Positions 7,809 through 17,647 of a stretch of 64,000 bases of DNA are shown here, piece by piece. The position numbers and the translations under genes are program-made. The notes under the pieces were generated by a model, which was not told the DNA's origin, did not search any database, and saw nothing but the letters and a program-made list of their open reading frames with translations. The stretch is from Aliarcobacter sp017996075. Lineage in GTDB: Bacteria; Campylobacterota; Campylobacteria; Campylobacterales; Arcobacteraceae. The stretch lies in the NCBI RefSeq assembly GCF_051062515.1, contig NZ_JAMXEK010000003.1; one strand, 5' to 3'. Each line of letters begins with the position of its first letter. Positions within the stretch are counted from its first letter, which is position 1.

Positions 7809-10126
7809 TAATTACAAGAAGATGGCTAGAAGAGTTTATAAATATATCAAGCATAAATACAGATGAGATTTGTAGAACATTAAATAGCATTGGTTTAGAA
7901 GTTGATAGTGTAGAAAAAAATAGTATTGCTTCAAAAGTTGTTGTTGCAAAAGTTTTAAGTAAAGAAAAACACCCAGATGCTGATAAATTAAATGTTTGTC
8001 AAGTTGATTTAGGAGATGAAGTTACTCAAATTGTTTGTGGAGCATCAAATGTAGAAGCTGGACAAACTGTTGCGGTTGCTACTATTGGAGCTATTTTAGG
8101 AGATGATTTTAAAATCAAAGCTGCCAAACTAAGAGGAGTAGAATCAAATGGAATGATATGCTCTTCAACAGAATTAGGACTTCCAAAATTAAATGATGGA
8201 ATTATGGTTTTAGATAACTCTATAGGTGAGCTTATTTTAGGGAAAGAGTTAAAAGATTACCCTATTTTAAATGATGATATTATAGAAATTGGTCTTACTC
8301 CAAATAGAGGTGATTGCTTAAGTATTTTAGGAGTTGCTAGAGAGTTAGCAGCTTTTTATGATTTACCTTTGATAGAATTAGATAAAAATATAAATGATCA
8401 CGAGCTTAGTATTGGTCAAATATTTGAGATAAATAGTTCAAACATTGATACTTTTTTAGCATACAAAGCAATAGATTTTTCAAGTTTTAAACTAGATTTA
8501 GTAACAAATCTAAGAGTAGCTTTAATTGGTAAATTTAAAGAAAATCACCATATTAAAAACTCACTTACTTATGCAACTCACTGTGTTGGTGTTATTTTAA
8601 ATGCATATCCTAGAGAAGATTTTGTTTTAAAAAATGAACTTAGTGTTTTGGATTTAAGAAAAAATGAAAAAGGATTTGATTGTTCTTATTCTAGTACAAA
8701 TTGTCTTAGTCAAATCTGTGTAGAACAAAAAGATTTTAGTGAAAATTCAAATGATTTTCTGCTTGAAGCATCTTATATAAACCCTGAAGTTATATCTAAA
8801 AGAGTTTTTGATGCAAAGATAAAAACAGGTGATGTATTCTACAAAGCATCAAGAGGTAGTAACCCTGATTTAAGCTATGGCGTTAATTATTTTTCTAGTT
8901 TTGCTTCTAAAATGGGGGCAACTATATACTCAGGAACAAAAGAGTTTTTAGAAGATATTGAAAAAACAACTCTTAGTATTAGTGTAAAAAATATAAACTC
9001 TATTATTGGACAAAATATAGAAAAAATAGAGATAGAGAGAATTTTGACTTCTTTAGAGTTTGAAATAAAAGAGTCCGTGGATGATATTTTATTGATTAAA
9101 GTTCCACACTATAGACATGATATTAAAAATATTGCTGATATTGCTGAAGAAGTTATAAGAATGGTTGGAATTGATAATATTATTTCAAAACCTTTAGCTA
9201 TTGATGAAGTAAATAGAGTAAATAAAACTAGTTTGGATTTACAAAAAAAGAATAAATTAAGATACAAAGCTATTGAAAATGGATTTTTTGAAACATTAAC
9301 ATATGTTTTTTCTTCAAAAGAAAATTTAGAAAAATATGGTTTTAAAACTGTAAAAGATGATTTAGATTTGATTAATCCAATTGTAAAAGAGTTAAATACT
9401 TATAGAACTACCCTACTTTTAAATCTTGTTGAAGCTTGTTCAAATAATTTTAAAACAGGTGCAAGAAGTGCTAGTTTTTTTGAAATTGGAACTATTTTTG
9501 ATGAAAATAGAGTTGAAAGTAAAAAGATTGCATTTGTTCATAGTGGAGCTTCATCTTTAGAAGATGTAAGCAATGCTGGAAAACCAAAGAATATGGATTT
9601 CTTCTCATTTGCAAAAAAAGTTTTAAATACTATTGGTGAATTTGAGCTTGAGCCTATGACAAATATTGATAATAAATTTATTCATCCATATCAAAGTGCA
9701 AGTATTTTAATAGATGGAAAAATATCAGGATTTATATCTAAACTTCATCCAAGTGTTGCAGCTGATTTTGATTTAAGTGATACTTTTTTTGCACAAATAG
9801 ATTTTGATAGTTTAGAAGATGGTCTAATAAAAGCGAGTTCTTACTCTAAATTTCAAGCTTCAAGAAAAGACTTAAGCATAATCGCTCCAAAAACTTTAGA
9901 GTTTAAAGAGATTAAAAAAGTTATAAATTCACTAAATAATAGCTTGATTAAACAATATAACTTAATTGATATATATAGTGATGAAAAATTAGGAGAAAAC
10001 GAGAGTTTAACTATTAGATTTACTCTTCAAAGTGATGACAAAACACTTGAAGATGAAGATATAAATCAAGTTATAAACTCAATTTTAGATGCTTTAAAAG
10101 AGAAATTAAATATTACTTTAAGATAA
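7805..10126 (+). CDS. pheT: Phenylalanyl-tRNA synthetase beta subunit
   Basis: PheT pairs with PheS, binds the tRNA and edits mischarged Tyr-tRNA. Domains in order: EMAP-type tRNA-binding OB fold (about residues 40-150, with VCGASNVEAGQTV), B3/B4 editing region (about 210-360), B5 (about 395-465), the catalytic-like core, and the FDX-ACB anticodon-binding domain at the C-terminus (from about 680). The length of 773 residues is normal. The ATG overlaps the pheS stop by four bases. The following aroA gene starts 9 bases after the stop. Confidence 0.96.
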   Translation: MIITRRWLEEFINISSINTDEICRTLNSIGLEVDSVEKNSIASKVVVAKVLSKEKHPDADKLNVCQVDLGDEVTQIVCGASNVEAGQTVAVATIGAILGDDFKIKAAKLRGVESNGMICSSTELGLPKLNDGIMVLDNSIGELILGKELKDYPILNDDIIEIGLTPNRGDCLSILGVARELAAFYDLPLIELDKNINDHELSIGQIFEINSSNIDTFLAYKAIDFSSFKLDLVTNLRVALIGKFKENHHIKNSLTYATHCVGVILNAYPREDFVLKNELSVLDLRKNEKGFDCSYSSTNCLSQICVEQKDFSENSNDFLLEASYINPEVISKRVFDAKIKTGDVFYKASRGSNPDLSYGVNYFSSFASKMGATIYSGTKEFLEDIEKTTLSISVKNINSIIGQNIEKIEIERILTSLEFEIKESVDDILLIKVPHYRHDIKNIADIAEEVIRMVGIDNIISKPLAIDEVNRVNKTSLDLQKKNKLRYKAIENGFFETLTYVFSSKENLEKYGFKTVKDDLDLINPIVKELNTYRTTLLLNLVEACSNNFKTGARSASFFEIGTIFDENRVESKKIAFVHSGASSLEDVSNAGKPKNMDFFSFAKKVLNTIGEFELEPMTNIDNKFIHPYQSASILIDGKISGFISKLHPSVAADFDLSDTFFAQIDFDSLEDGLIKASSYSKFQASRKDLSIIAPKTLEFKEIKKVINSLNNSLIKQYNLIDIYSDEKLGENESLTIRFTLQSDDKTLEDEDINQVINSILDALKEKLNITLR

Positions 10127-10135
10127 GGGAAAAAG

Positions 10136-11413
10136 ATGTCAAGTTTTAATATAAAAAGATTAAATAAGCCTTTTGATATTATTATAGAAAATATTGCAAG
10201 TGATAAATCAATATCTCATAGATGTGCAATGTTTTCACTATTTTCAAATAAAACTTCGTATATTAAAAACTATTTAACTGCTGAAGATACTTTAAATACT
10301 CTAAAAATTGTAGAACAATTAGGAGCAAAAATAAAAAGAGATGGAAGCAGTGTTGAAATAACTCCTGTTGATAATTTAAGCGAACCTGATGATGTACTTG
10401 ATTGTGGAAATTCTGGAACTGCTATGAGACTTTTTTGTGGATTATTAGCAAGTGTCGATGGCTCTTTTGTTTTAAGTGGGGATAAATACTTACGAAGTAG
10501 ACCAATGAAAAGAGTTGCAGATCCTTTAAGAAATATTGGAGCAAATATTGATGGAAGAGAAAATGGAAACAAAGCACCTCTATTTATAAGAGGAGAAAAA
10601 TATTTAAAACCTTTCTCTTACATCTCACCAGTAGACTCAGCTCAAGTTAAATCAGCTATGATTTTGGCAGCTCTTAGAGCTACTAATGTTAGTAAATATA
10701 AAGAAAATGAGCTAACACGTGATCATACTGAGCGAATGCTAAAAGGTATGGGAGCAGAAATTTTTACAGATAATGAAGGTTTTATTAATATAAAACCTCT
10801 AACATCTCATTTAAAGCCTTTAAATATAACTGTTCCAGCTGATCCTTCTAGTGGATTTTTCTTTGCTGTTGCAGCTGCAATTTCAAAAGGCTCTAGAGTT
10901 GTAATAAAAAATGCATCTTTAAACCCAACAAGAGTTGAAGCTTATGTTGTTTTAAAAAAAATGGGAGCAATAGTAAATTTTATTGAAAAAGAGAATGTTT
11001 ATGAACCTATTGGTGATATTGAAATTATCGGAGATGAATTAAACGGTGTTGAAGTAAGCCAAAATATTTCTTGGCTAATAGATGAACTTCCAGCTCTTAG
11101 TATTGCTATGAGTTTAGCAAAAGGAAAATCTACAGTAAGAAATGCAAAAGAGCTAAGAGTAAAAGAGAGTGATAGAATTAAAGCAGTTGTTGATAATTTA
11201 GCTCTTTGTGGTGTTGATTTCACAGAGTTTGAAGATGGATATGAAATAAGAGGTGGAGAGTTAAAAAGTGCAACTATAGACTCTTATGGAGATCACAGAA
11301 TTGCCATGAGTTTTGCAATAGCTGGATTAAATTGTGATATGAAAATAGATGACGTAGAGTGTATAAACTCATCTTTCCCAAACTTTAAAGAGATTTTAGA
11401 CTCTTTGTATTAA
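10136..11413 (+). CDS. aroA: 3-phosphoshikimate 1-carboxyvinyltransferase (EPSP synthase)
   Basis: AroA joins PEP to shikimate-3-phosphate in the shikimate pathway. The N-terminal SDKSISHR motif (phosphate- and PEP-binding Lys and Ser), GNSGTAMRL near residues 96-104, and the LRVKESDRI and SYGDHRIAMS motifs near the C-terminus are present. The length is 425 residues. AAGGGAAAAAG precedes the ATG. It sits between pheT and ispH in a tight same-strand run. Confidence 0.96.
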   Translation: MSSFNIKRLNKPFDIIIENIASDKSISHRCAMFSLFSNKTSYIKNYLTAEDTLNTLKIVEQLGAKIKRDGSSVEITPVDNLSEPDDVLDCGNSGTAMRLFCGLLASVDGSFVLSGDKYLRSRPMKRVADPLRNIGANIDGRENGNKAPLFIRGEKYLKPFSYISPVDSAQVKSAMILAALRATNVSKYKENELTRDHTERMLKGMGAEIFTDNEGFINIKPLTSHLKPLNITVPADPSSGFFFAVAAAISKGSRVVIKNASLNPTRVEAYVVLKKMGAIVNFIEKENVYEPIGDIEIIGDELNGVEVSQNISWLIDELPALSIAMSLAKGKSTVRNAKELRVKESDRIKAVVDNLALCGVDFTEFEDGYEIRGGELKSATIDSYGDHRIAMSFAIAGLNCDMKIDDVECINSSFPNFKEILDSLY

Positions 11414-11422
11414 GGATAAATT

Positions 11423-12262
11423 TTGAAAATAGAACTAGCAAGTAGCTATGGTTTTTGTTTTGGTGTAAAAAGAGCCATAGAAATTGCACAAAAGTATGAA
11501 AATAGTGCAACTATGGGACCACTTATTCATAATGAAGATGAGATAAATAGATTAAAAAAAGATTTTAACGTAGGATTATATTCACAATTAAGTGATGTGA
11601 AACCAGATGATACTGTAATTATAAGAACTCATGGTATTCCAAAAAATGATCTAAAAGAGCTTAAAAAGGGTGTTAAAAAAGTTATAAATGCTACTTGTCC
11701 ATTTGTAACAACTCCTCAAAATATAGTAAAAAATATGTCTAAAGAGGGTTATTCTATTCTTATTTTTGGAGATGCTGAACATCCTGAAGTAAAAGGTGTT
11801 AAATCTTACGCTTCTGATTTAGATGATGTTCATATAATATTATCTCCAAAAGATCTGAAAAATATAAAATTCAAAAATAATAAAATTGCTTGTGTTGCTC
11901 AAACTACAAAGAAAAAAGAGACTTACTTAGAAATTATAAATGAGCTAATTCTAAAAAATAAAGAAGTGCGAGTTTTTAATACAATTTGTGATGCAACTTT
12001 TGAAAATCAAGATGCAGCTAGAGATATTTCAAGAAAAGCTGATATTATGATTGTAATTGGTGGAAAAAGCTCATCAAATACAAAACAACTTCACTCGATT
12101 TGTCTTGAAAATTGTCCTAATTCATATCTAATAGAAAATGAACAAGAGCTTGAAATTTATTGGTTTAAAGATAAAAAATTTTGTGGAATCACTGCAGGTG
12201 CGAGTACTCCTGACTGGGTTATTCAAAAAGTCTATGAAAAAATAAAGAGTTTTAAACCATAA
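11423..12262 (+). CDS. ispH: 4-hydroxy-3-methylbut-2-enyl diphosphate reductase
   Basis: IspH (LytB) performs the last step of the MEP isoprenoid pathway with a 4Fe-4S cluster. The three cluster cysteines are C12 (GFCFGVKRA), C92 (NATCPFV) and C189 (NTICDAT). The IRTHGIPK and ITAGASTPDW motifs are also present. The start is TTG at 11423, supported by AAGGA 7-8 bases upstream; the first in-frame ATG (M31) would delete the C12 ligand. The gene precedes rpsA, a neighbourhood shared by many bacteria. Confidence 0.96.
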   Translation: MKIELASSYGFCFGVKRAIEIAQKYENSATMGPLIHNEDEINRLKKDFNVGLYSQLSDVKPDDTVIIRTHGIPKNDLKELKKGVKKVINATCPFVTTPQNIVKNMSKEGYSILIFGDAEHPEVKGVKSYASDLDDVHIILSPKDLKNIKFKNNKIACVAQTTKKKETYLEIINELILKNKEVRVFNTICDATFENQDAARDISRKADIMIVIGGKSSSNTKQLHSICLENCPNSYLIENEQELEIYWFKDKKFCGITAGASTPDWVIQKVYEKIKSFKP

Positions 12263-12277
12263 TTTAAGCGATTTTTT

Positions 12278-12285
12278 TGTACAAT
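12278..12285 (+). promoter_or_regulatory. Possible -10 promoter for rpsA
   Basis: TGTACAAT after a T7 run resembles the T-rich plus extended -10 promoter form and lies 42 bases ahead of rpsA. One mismatch to TATAAT makes this tentative. Confidence 0.35.
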
Positions 12286-12326
12286 CTTGCTATTTTAAAT
12301 AAACTGGTAAACAAAGAAGGTACAAA

Positions 12327-13982
12327 ATGCGTATGGAAGATATAGATTTAGGTGAAGACTTTGACTTTGAGCAAATGTTAAATGAGTCTTTTGAGCAATC
12401 AGAGAATAACTCTGTGGTTGATGGTGTAATTGTTGATATAAATGCTGAGAGAGTTTTAGTTGATGTTGGACAAAAAATTGAAGGTTTATTGTCAGTGTCT
12501 GAAATTACAACAAATGGTGAATTAAAGTATAAAGTTGGAGATACAATTCCTGTTATGCTTATGGGAAACAGAGGTGAAAGACCTAGTATTTCTCACAGAA
12601 AAGTACTTCAAAAAGAGAAGTTTAATAACTTTATAGCTACTCATGGTGAAAACTTTGAAGACGTTACAATTGAAGCTAAAATAGTATCTGTTAAGCAAAG
12701 AGGTGGTTTCACTCTTGAAGATGCAGATGGTTGTGAATACTTTATGCCTCTAGCTCAATCATATATGAAAACTATTGGTGCAATTGGAAAAACAATAAAA
12801 GCAAAAGTTATTAAAGTAAACAAAAATCAAAGTTCGATTATTGTTTCAAGAAAAAAATTAATTGAAGAGAGCAAATCTGTAAAAGATAGTAAAATTGCTG
12901 AAATTTTAGAGAATAAAGAACCAATAAATGGTGTTATTAAGAAAATTACTTCTTATGGAATGTTTGTAGATTTAGGTGGAATAGATGGTCTTGTAAACTA
13001 CAATGAAATCTCTTACAAAGGTCCTGTAAATCCTGCAAATTACTACTCTGAAGGTGATACTGTTTCTGTTATAGTTCTATCTTATGATAAAAATAAACAA
13101 CATTTAAGCCTATCAATCAAAGCTGCTTTATCAAATCCATGGGAAGAGATAAAAGATAGATTAGAAGTTGGTGATACTATTACTGTTACTGTTTCAAATT
13201 TTGAATCTTATGGAGCTTTTGTTGATTTAGGAAATGATATAGAAGGACTTTTACATATTTCAGAACTTTCTTGGAATAAAAATATAAAAAATCCAAAAGA
13301 GATTTTAAATATTGGTGATGAGATAAATGTTGAAGTAATTGAACTAAACTTTGAGCAAAAAAGATTAAGAGTTAGTTTAAAAAACCTTCAAGAAAAACCA
13401 TTTAATAAATTTGTAAACTCTCACAAAGTAGGAGATATTTTAAAAGGGAAAATCGCAACTTTAACTGAATTTGGAGCTTTTGTTACTCTAGGTGATGTTG
13501 ATGGATTACTTCATAATGAAGAATCTAGTTGGGAGCCAAATAGTAAATGTAAAAACCTTTTCAAAAAAGGTGATGAAGTTGAAGTTAAAATTATCAAAAT
13601 AGACAGAGAAAAAGAAAATATATCACTTTCTATCAAAGAAATAGCTACTTCTCCTGCAAAAGATTTCCAAGACAAATACAAAATTGGTGATATTGTAAAA
13701 GGTGCTGTAAAAGATAAAAAAGATTTTGGTCTATTTATAAAACTTGAAAATAACCTAGATGGACTTGTAAGAACTGAAGATTTTGGTCCATTAAATATTG
13801 ATGAAGTATCAATTGGTGATGAAATTGAAGCTGTTGTTATAAATATTGACACTAAAAAAAATAGAGTTAGATTATCAATAAGAAGATTAGAGCAACAACA
13901 AGAAAGAGATATGTTAAAGTCTGTAAATGATGATATGTCTATGACTTTGGGTGATGCAATAAAAGATCAATTCAAAAAGTAG
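12327..13982 (+). CDS. rpsA: 30S ribosomal protein S1
   Basis: S1 binds mRNA and helps position it on the 30S subunit. The 551-residue protein contains about six S1-type OB repeats from residue 33 onward, recognisable by repeated G-x-F-V-x-L-G and HxSELSW-like segments (for example FESYGAFVDLG and LLHISELSW). The first two repeats are the most divergent, as expected for the ribosome-anchoring end. A good AAGAAGG site precedes ATGCGTATGG; the second ATG two codons on is possible. Confidence 0.95.
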   Translation: MRMEDIDLGEDFDFEQMLNESFEQSENNSVVDGVIVDINAERVLVDVGQKIEGLLSVSEITTNGELKYKVGDTIPVMLMGNRGERPSISHRKVLQKEKFNNFIATHGENFEDVTIEAKIVSVKQRGGFTLEDADGCEYFMPLAQSYMKTIGAIGKTIKAKVIKVNKNQSSIIVSRKKLIEESKSVKDSKIAEILENKEPINGVIKKITSYGMFVDLGGIDGLVNYNEISYKGPVNPANYYSEGDTVSVIVLSYDKNKQHLSLSIKAALSNPWEEIKDRLEVGDTITVTVSNFESYGAFVDLGNDIEGLLHISELSWNKNIKNPKEILNIGDEINVEVIELNFEQKRLRVSLKNLQEKPFNKFVNSHKVGDILKGKIATLTEFGAFVTLGDVDGLLHNEESSWEPNSKCKNLFKKGDEVEVKIIKIDREKENISLSIKEIATSPAKDFQDKYKIGDIVKGAVKDKKDFGLFIKLENNLDGLVRTEDFGPLNIDEVSIGDEIEAVVINIDTKKNRVRLSIRRLEQQQERDMLKSVNDDMSMTLGDAIKDQFKK

Positions 13983-13992
13983 GAATATTTTA

Positions 13993-15582
13993 ATGAGTAA
14001 AAAAACAATTGTAGTTTGTGATCATATTCACGAAGCTGGATTAAAAATTTTAGAAAAAACTGAAGATATAAATTATGTATTTGCAGCTGACGTTGATAAA
14101 GTAAAACTATTAGATATTATAAAAGATGCAGACGTTGCAATTACAAGATCTTCAACAGATGTTGATGAAAAATTTCTAAATGCGGCAGTTAATTTAAAAG
14201 CAATTATACGAGCTGGTGTTGGTTATGATAATGTTGATATAGATGGTTGTAGTAAAAGAGGAATTATTGCTATGAATGTTCCAACTGCAAACACTATAGC
14301 AGCAGTTGAACTTACAATGGCACATATGCTATCTTGTATGAGAAAATTTCCATATGCTCATAATCAATTAAAAATTGATAGAGTTTGGAAAAGAGAAGAT
14401 TGGTATGGAAATGAGCTTTATGGTAAAAAACTAGGTGTTATTGGTTTTGGAAATATTGGTCATAGAGTTGCGCTTAGAGCTAAAGCTTTTGAAATGGATG
14501 TAATTACTTATGACCCATTTATTCCTAGCACAAAAGCAACAGATTTAGGTATTACTTATACTCCAAATTTTGAAGATATATTAGCATGTGATATTATTAC
14601 AATTCATACTCCAAAAAACAAAGATACTATTGATATGATTAGTTTCGATGAGATAAAAAAAATGAAAGATGGTGTTGTATTAATAAACTGTGCTAGAGGT
14701 GGATTATATAATGAGGAAGCTCTTGTAGAAAATTTAAAGAGTGGAAAAATTGCAATGGCTGGAATTGATGTATTCAAAAAAGAGCCAGCAACTTCTCATC
14801 CACTTTTAGATTTACCAAATGTAACTTTAACAGCACATCTTGGAGCAAATACAAAAGAGAGTCAAAAAGAGATATCTATTCAAAGTGCAAACAATGCAAT
14901 AGAAAGTGCAAGAGGTATATCATATCCAAATGCTTTAAATCTTCCAATTGATGAGAGTAAAATTCCTTCTTTTGTAAAACCATATATCGAATTAACTCAA
15001 AAAATGGCATTTTTACTAGCACAAATTAGTAAAAGTGAAATTAGAGCTATTGAAGTAAGTGCAGAGGGTGAATTAGCTGAATTTGTAGATTCTTTACAAA
15101 CTTTTGCAAGTGTTGGAGTACTGAGCGCTAGTGCTAGTAGCAGTAGTGTAAACTATGTAAATGCAAATTTTATTGCTAAAGAGAAAAATATAGAATTAAC
15201 TACTAAAAAATTAACAAATAGTAGTGGTTACAAAAATAAAGTATCTGTAAAAATTACAAATGCAAAAGGTGTAAAAACTATATCAGGAACTGTATTTGGC
15301 GAAGATGTTCAAAGAGTTGTTGATCTTGATGGTTTTGTTATTGATGTTGAACCAAAAGGTAAAATGATTATCATGAAAAACAAAGATATTCCAGGTGTTG
15401 TAGGAAAAGTTGGAAATATTTTGGGTGAAAATGGTATCAATATATCTGACTTTAGACTAAGTCGTGGTAAAGAAGGAACTGCTCTTGCAGTTATATTAAT
15501 AGATGAAAAAGCAAACTCAAAAGTAACTAGTGAACTTGATAATTTAGAAGCTAGTATTGCTGTTGCTTATGCTGAAATATAA
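13993..15582 (+). CDS. serA: D-3-phosphoglycerate dehydrogenase
   Basis: SerA oxidises 3-phosphoglycerate as the first step of serine synthesis. The NAD-binding motif GFGNIGHR and the catalytic histidine in LTAHLGAN place it in the D-2-hydroxyacid dehydrogenase family. At 529 residues it is the long type: an intervening substrate-binding domain (about 315-445) is followed by a C-terminal ACT domain (about 455-529) with IPGVVGKVGNILGENGINI, probably for serine feedback. The stop is 9 bases before efp. Confidence 0.95.
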   Translation: MSKKTIVVCDHIHEAGLKILEKTEDINYVFAADVDKVKLLDIIKDADVAITRSSTDVDEKFLNAAVNLKAIIRAGVGYDNVDIDGCSKRGIIAMNVPTANTIAAVELTMAHMLSCMRKFPYAHNQLKIDRVWKREDWYGNELYGKKLGVIGFGNIGHRVALRAKAFEMDVITYDPFIPSTKATDLGITYTPNFEDILACDIITIHTPKNKDTIDMISFDEIKKMKDGVVLINCARGGLYNEEALVENLKSGKIAMAGIDVFKKEPATSHPLLDLPNVTLTAHLGANTKESQKEISIQSANNAIESARGISYPNALNLPIDESKIPSFVKPYIELTQKMAFLLAQISKSEIRAIEVSAEGELAEFVDSLQTFASVGVLSASASSSSVNYVNANFIAKEKNIELTTKKLTNSSGYKNKVSVKITNAKGVKTISGTVFGEDVQRVVDLDGFVIDVEPKGKMIIMKNKDIPGVVGKVGNILGENGINISDFRLSRGKEGTALAVILIDEKANSKVTSELDNLEASIAVAYAEI

Positions 15583-15591
15583 GGAGTAAAA

Positions 15592-16152
15592 ATGGCAATT
15601 GGAATGAGCGAATTAAAAAAAGGTCTTAAAATTGAAGTTGAGGGAATTCCATATAAAATTGTTGAATATCAACATGTAAAACCTGGGAAAGGTGCTGCAT
15701 TTGTAAGAGCAAAAATAAAATCTTTTTTAAATGGAAAAACTATTGAAAAAACTTTCCATGCTGGTGATAAATGTGAAACTCCAAATTTACAACAAAAACA
15801 GATGCAATTTTTGTATGATGATGGTGAATTATTACAATTTATGGATACTTCAAATTATGAGCAAGAAGGTTTAACTTACGAGCAAGTTGGAGATGCATTT
15901 GATTGGATAATAGATGGAATGCAAGTAGATATGATGTATTTCAATGGAAAAGCTATTACGGTTGAGCCTCCAATGGTTGTTGAACTAAAAATTGTAGAGA
16001 CTCCACCAAACTTCAAAGGTGACTCTCAAGGTGGAAGAAAACCAGCTACTTTAGAATCAGGTGCTGTTGTTCAAATACCTTTTCATATACTTGAAGGTGA
16101 TGTTATAAGAGTAGATACTAGAACTGGTGAATACCTAGAAAAAGTAAAATAA
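15592..16152 (+). CDS. efp: Elongation factor P
   Basis: EF-P rescues ribosomes stalled at polyproline stretches. K33 in the KPGKGAAF loop is the position that is lysylated in the EpmA/EpmB branch; no modifying enzyme is in this window. The three-domain length (186 residues) and the C-terminal IPFHILEGDVIRVDTRTGEYLE signature are standard. AAGGAG precedes the ATG. The gene ends the pheS-to-efp run and is followed by a strong terminator. Confidence 0.96.
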   Translation: MAIGMSELKKGLKIEVEGIPYKIVEYQHVKPGKGAAFVRAKIKSFLNGKTIEKTFHAGDKCETPNLQQKQMQFLYDDGELLQFMDTSNYEQEGLTYEQVGDAFDWIIDGMQVDMMYFNGKAITVEPPMVVELKIVETPPNFKGDSQGGRKPATLESGAVVQIPFHILEGDVIRVDTRTGEYLEKVK

Positions 16153-16154
16153 TT

Positions 16155-16181
16155 AAAAAGCTAGATTTATTCTAGCTTTTT
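16155..16181. terminator. Strong bidirectional terminator after efp and ribD
   Basis: AAAAAGCTAGA / TCTAGCTTTTT is a perfect 11-bp stem with loop TTTAT. A- and T-runs on either side let it work for efp and for the convergent ribD. Confidence 0.85.
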
Positions 16182-16197
16182 ATCAAATTTTAATATA

Positions 16198-17205
16198 TTA
16201 ACTCTTCTTTTTTAAAAAAACTATCTTTTCATCTCCTAAATAGTTCTCATGCAATATTTCAAAATCTATATTTATGTCATTTAAAGCATTTACACCATTT
16301 CTAATTTTTGGGCTTATAATTAAAATAAAAAAGTCGATTTTATCTTTTAAAATATCAAGAAGATTATAAACACCTTCAACCATTACAAACTTATAATCAA
16401 GCAGTTTAAATAGATCATCACTAATGATTACTTTTCTATTTGGTACTTTAAAAAGTGGTATATTTTGATGGAAAACTTTATTTTTACTATAAATAAAAAC
16501 ATCTGGTTCTCTTCCTTTTATATATCTTGTATCTAAGGTTGGTTTATCTGTTCTTATAGTGTTTCCACCAATTAAAAGAAGGTCTATTTTGTCTCTTAAC
16601 ATATGCACATATAGTTTTGCTCTTTGAGAGCTTATTTGTCCATCTATAGAGCCATTTAAAGTTTGTGCCATTTTGAAAAAAATAGATGTTTTATTTTGCC
16701 AAGATTTAAAAGGAATTAAAAGATTTTCACACTCTTTTTCTAAAACCTTTGTTGTCACATTTATATTTTCATCTTCTAATGTTTTTATTCCACCACTTGC
16801 AATTTTGTTTGTATCAATAGAGCCAATAATTACTCTTTTGGGTTTTAAAATAGATAAAAGTTTTGCACAAGATGGAGTTTTCCCTTCATGATTACAAGGT
16901 TCTAAAGTTGTATATATTTCACAATCATTAAAAAAGTTATTATGATTTTTAATTAAATACTCATGTATTTCAGAACTTTTTGTTAAGGCTCTTAATAAAG
17001 AGTTAGATTCTTTGCTAAGAAGTGCTGTTTTTAAAGCATTTACTTCAGCATGTGGCATTCCTGCTTCTTTGTGAGCTTCAATTGCTAAAAGCTTTCCATC
17101 TTTTACAACAACACATCCAACAGCAGGATTGGGATAAGTTAAAAGTTGATATTTCCAAGCCTCATCAATGGCTAATTTCATATAGAAATTATCATCAATC
17201 TTCAT
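16198..17205 (-). CDS. ribD: Riboflavin biosynthesis deaminase/reductase
   Basis: RibD deaminates and then reduces the pyrimidine intermediate of riboflavin synthesis. The N-terminal deaminase has PHAEVNAL (H52, E54) and EPCNHEGKTPSC (C104, C113). The C-terminal reductase begins near residue 175 (FFKMAQTLNGSIDG). Between E54 and C104 there are about 27 more residues than in E. coli RibD. The reductase part is compact, and the total is 335 residues. It is the last gene of the minus-strand infB-rbfA-rimP run. Confidence 0.9.
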   Translation of the reverse strand: MKIDDNFYMKLAIDEAWKYQLLTYPNPAVGCVVVKDGKLLAIEAHKEAGMPHAEVNALKTALLSKESNSLLRALTKSSEIHEYLIKNHNNFFNDCEIYTTLEPCNHEGKTPSCAKLLSILKPKRVIIGSIDTNKIASGGIKTLEDENINVTTKVLEKECENLLIPFKSWQNKTSIFFKMAQTLNGSIDGQISSQRAKLYVHMLRDKIDLLLIGGNTIRTDKPTLDTRYIKGREPDVFIYSKNKVFHQNIPLFKVPNRKVIISDDLFKLLDYKFVMVEGVYNLLDILKDKIDFFILIISPKIRNGVNALNDINIDFEILHENYLGDEKIVFLKKKS

Positions 17206-17218
17206 AAAAAACTACTTT

Positions 17219-17647
17219 TTACCACTCAAAATATGTTGCAGCACTTAAGATATTATCATAAGTAATCTCTTCATCTCCGAACTCAGTTTTTATAGTTATT
17301 TTGGAATTGTCTGCACTTAAAAGTTCACCTTTGAAAAGATCTGTTTCAATATTTTTCACTTTTACAAGCTCACCAATACTCGCTATAAAATGTTCTGGTT
17401 TTTTTAATTTTCTCTCAATTCCAGGAGAACTAACTTCAAGATTATATTTTCCACCCATTGGCTCATCAATATCTAAAATTGGAGATATTAATCTTGAAAT
17501 TTCAGCACATTTATCTAAATTTACACCATCTTTTGATGTTACAATAACTCTAAAAATATTTCTCTCATGCTCTTTTTTTGTAACAATATCATAAAGCTTT
17601 AGCCCACTATTTTCAACTATTAGTTTAATTTGCTCTTCTAAATTCAT
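17219..17647 (-). CDS. rimP: Ribosome maturation factor RimP
   Basis: RimP is needed for late 30S subunit assembly. The family features seen are the N-terminal LYDIVTKKEHE segment, the DKCAEISRLISPILD helix, the YNLEVSSPGIERKL motif (about residues 64-77) and a C-terminal SH3-like domain. The length of 142 residues is typical. The ATG overlaps the rbfA stop (ATGA), so it is coupled to rbfA. Confidence 0.93.
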   Translation of the reverse strand: MNLEEQIKLIVENSGLKLYDIVTKKEHERNIFRVIVTSKDGVNLDKCAEISRLISPILDIDEPMGGKYNLEVSSPGIERKLKKPEHFIASIGELVKVKNIETDLFKGELLSADNSKITIKTEFGDEEITYDNILSAATYFEW

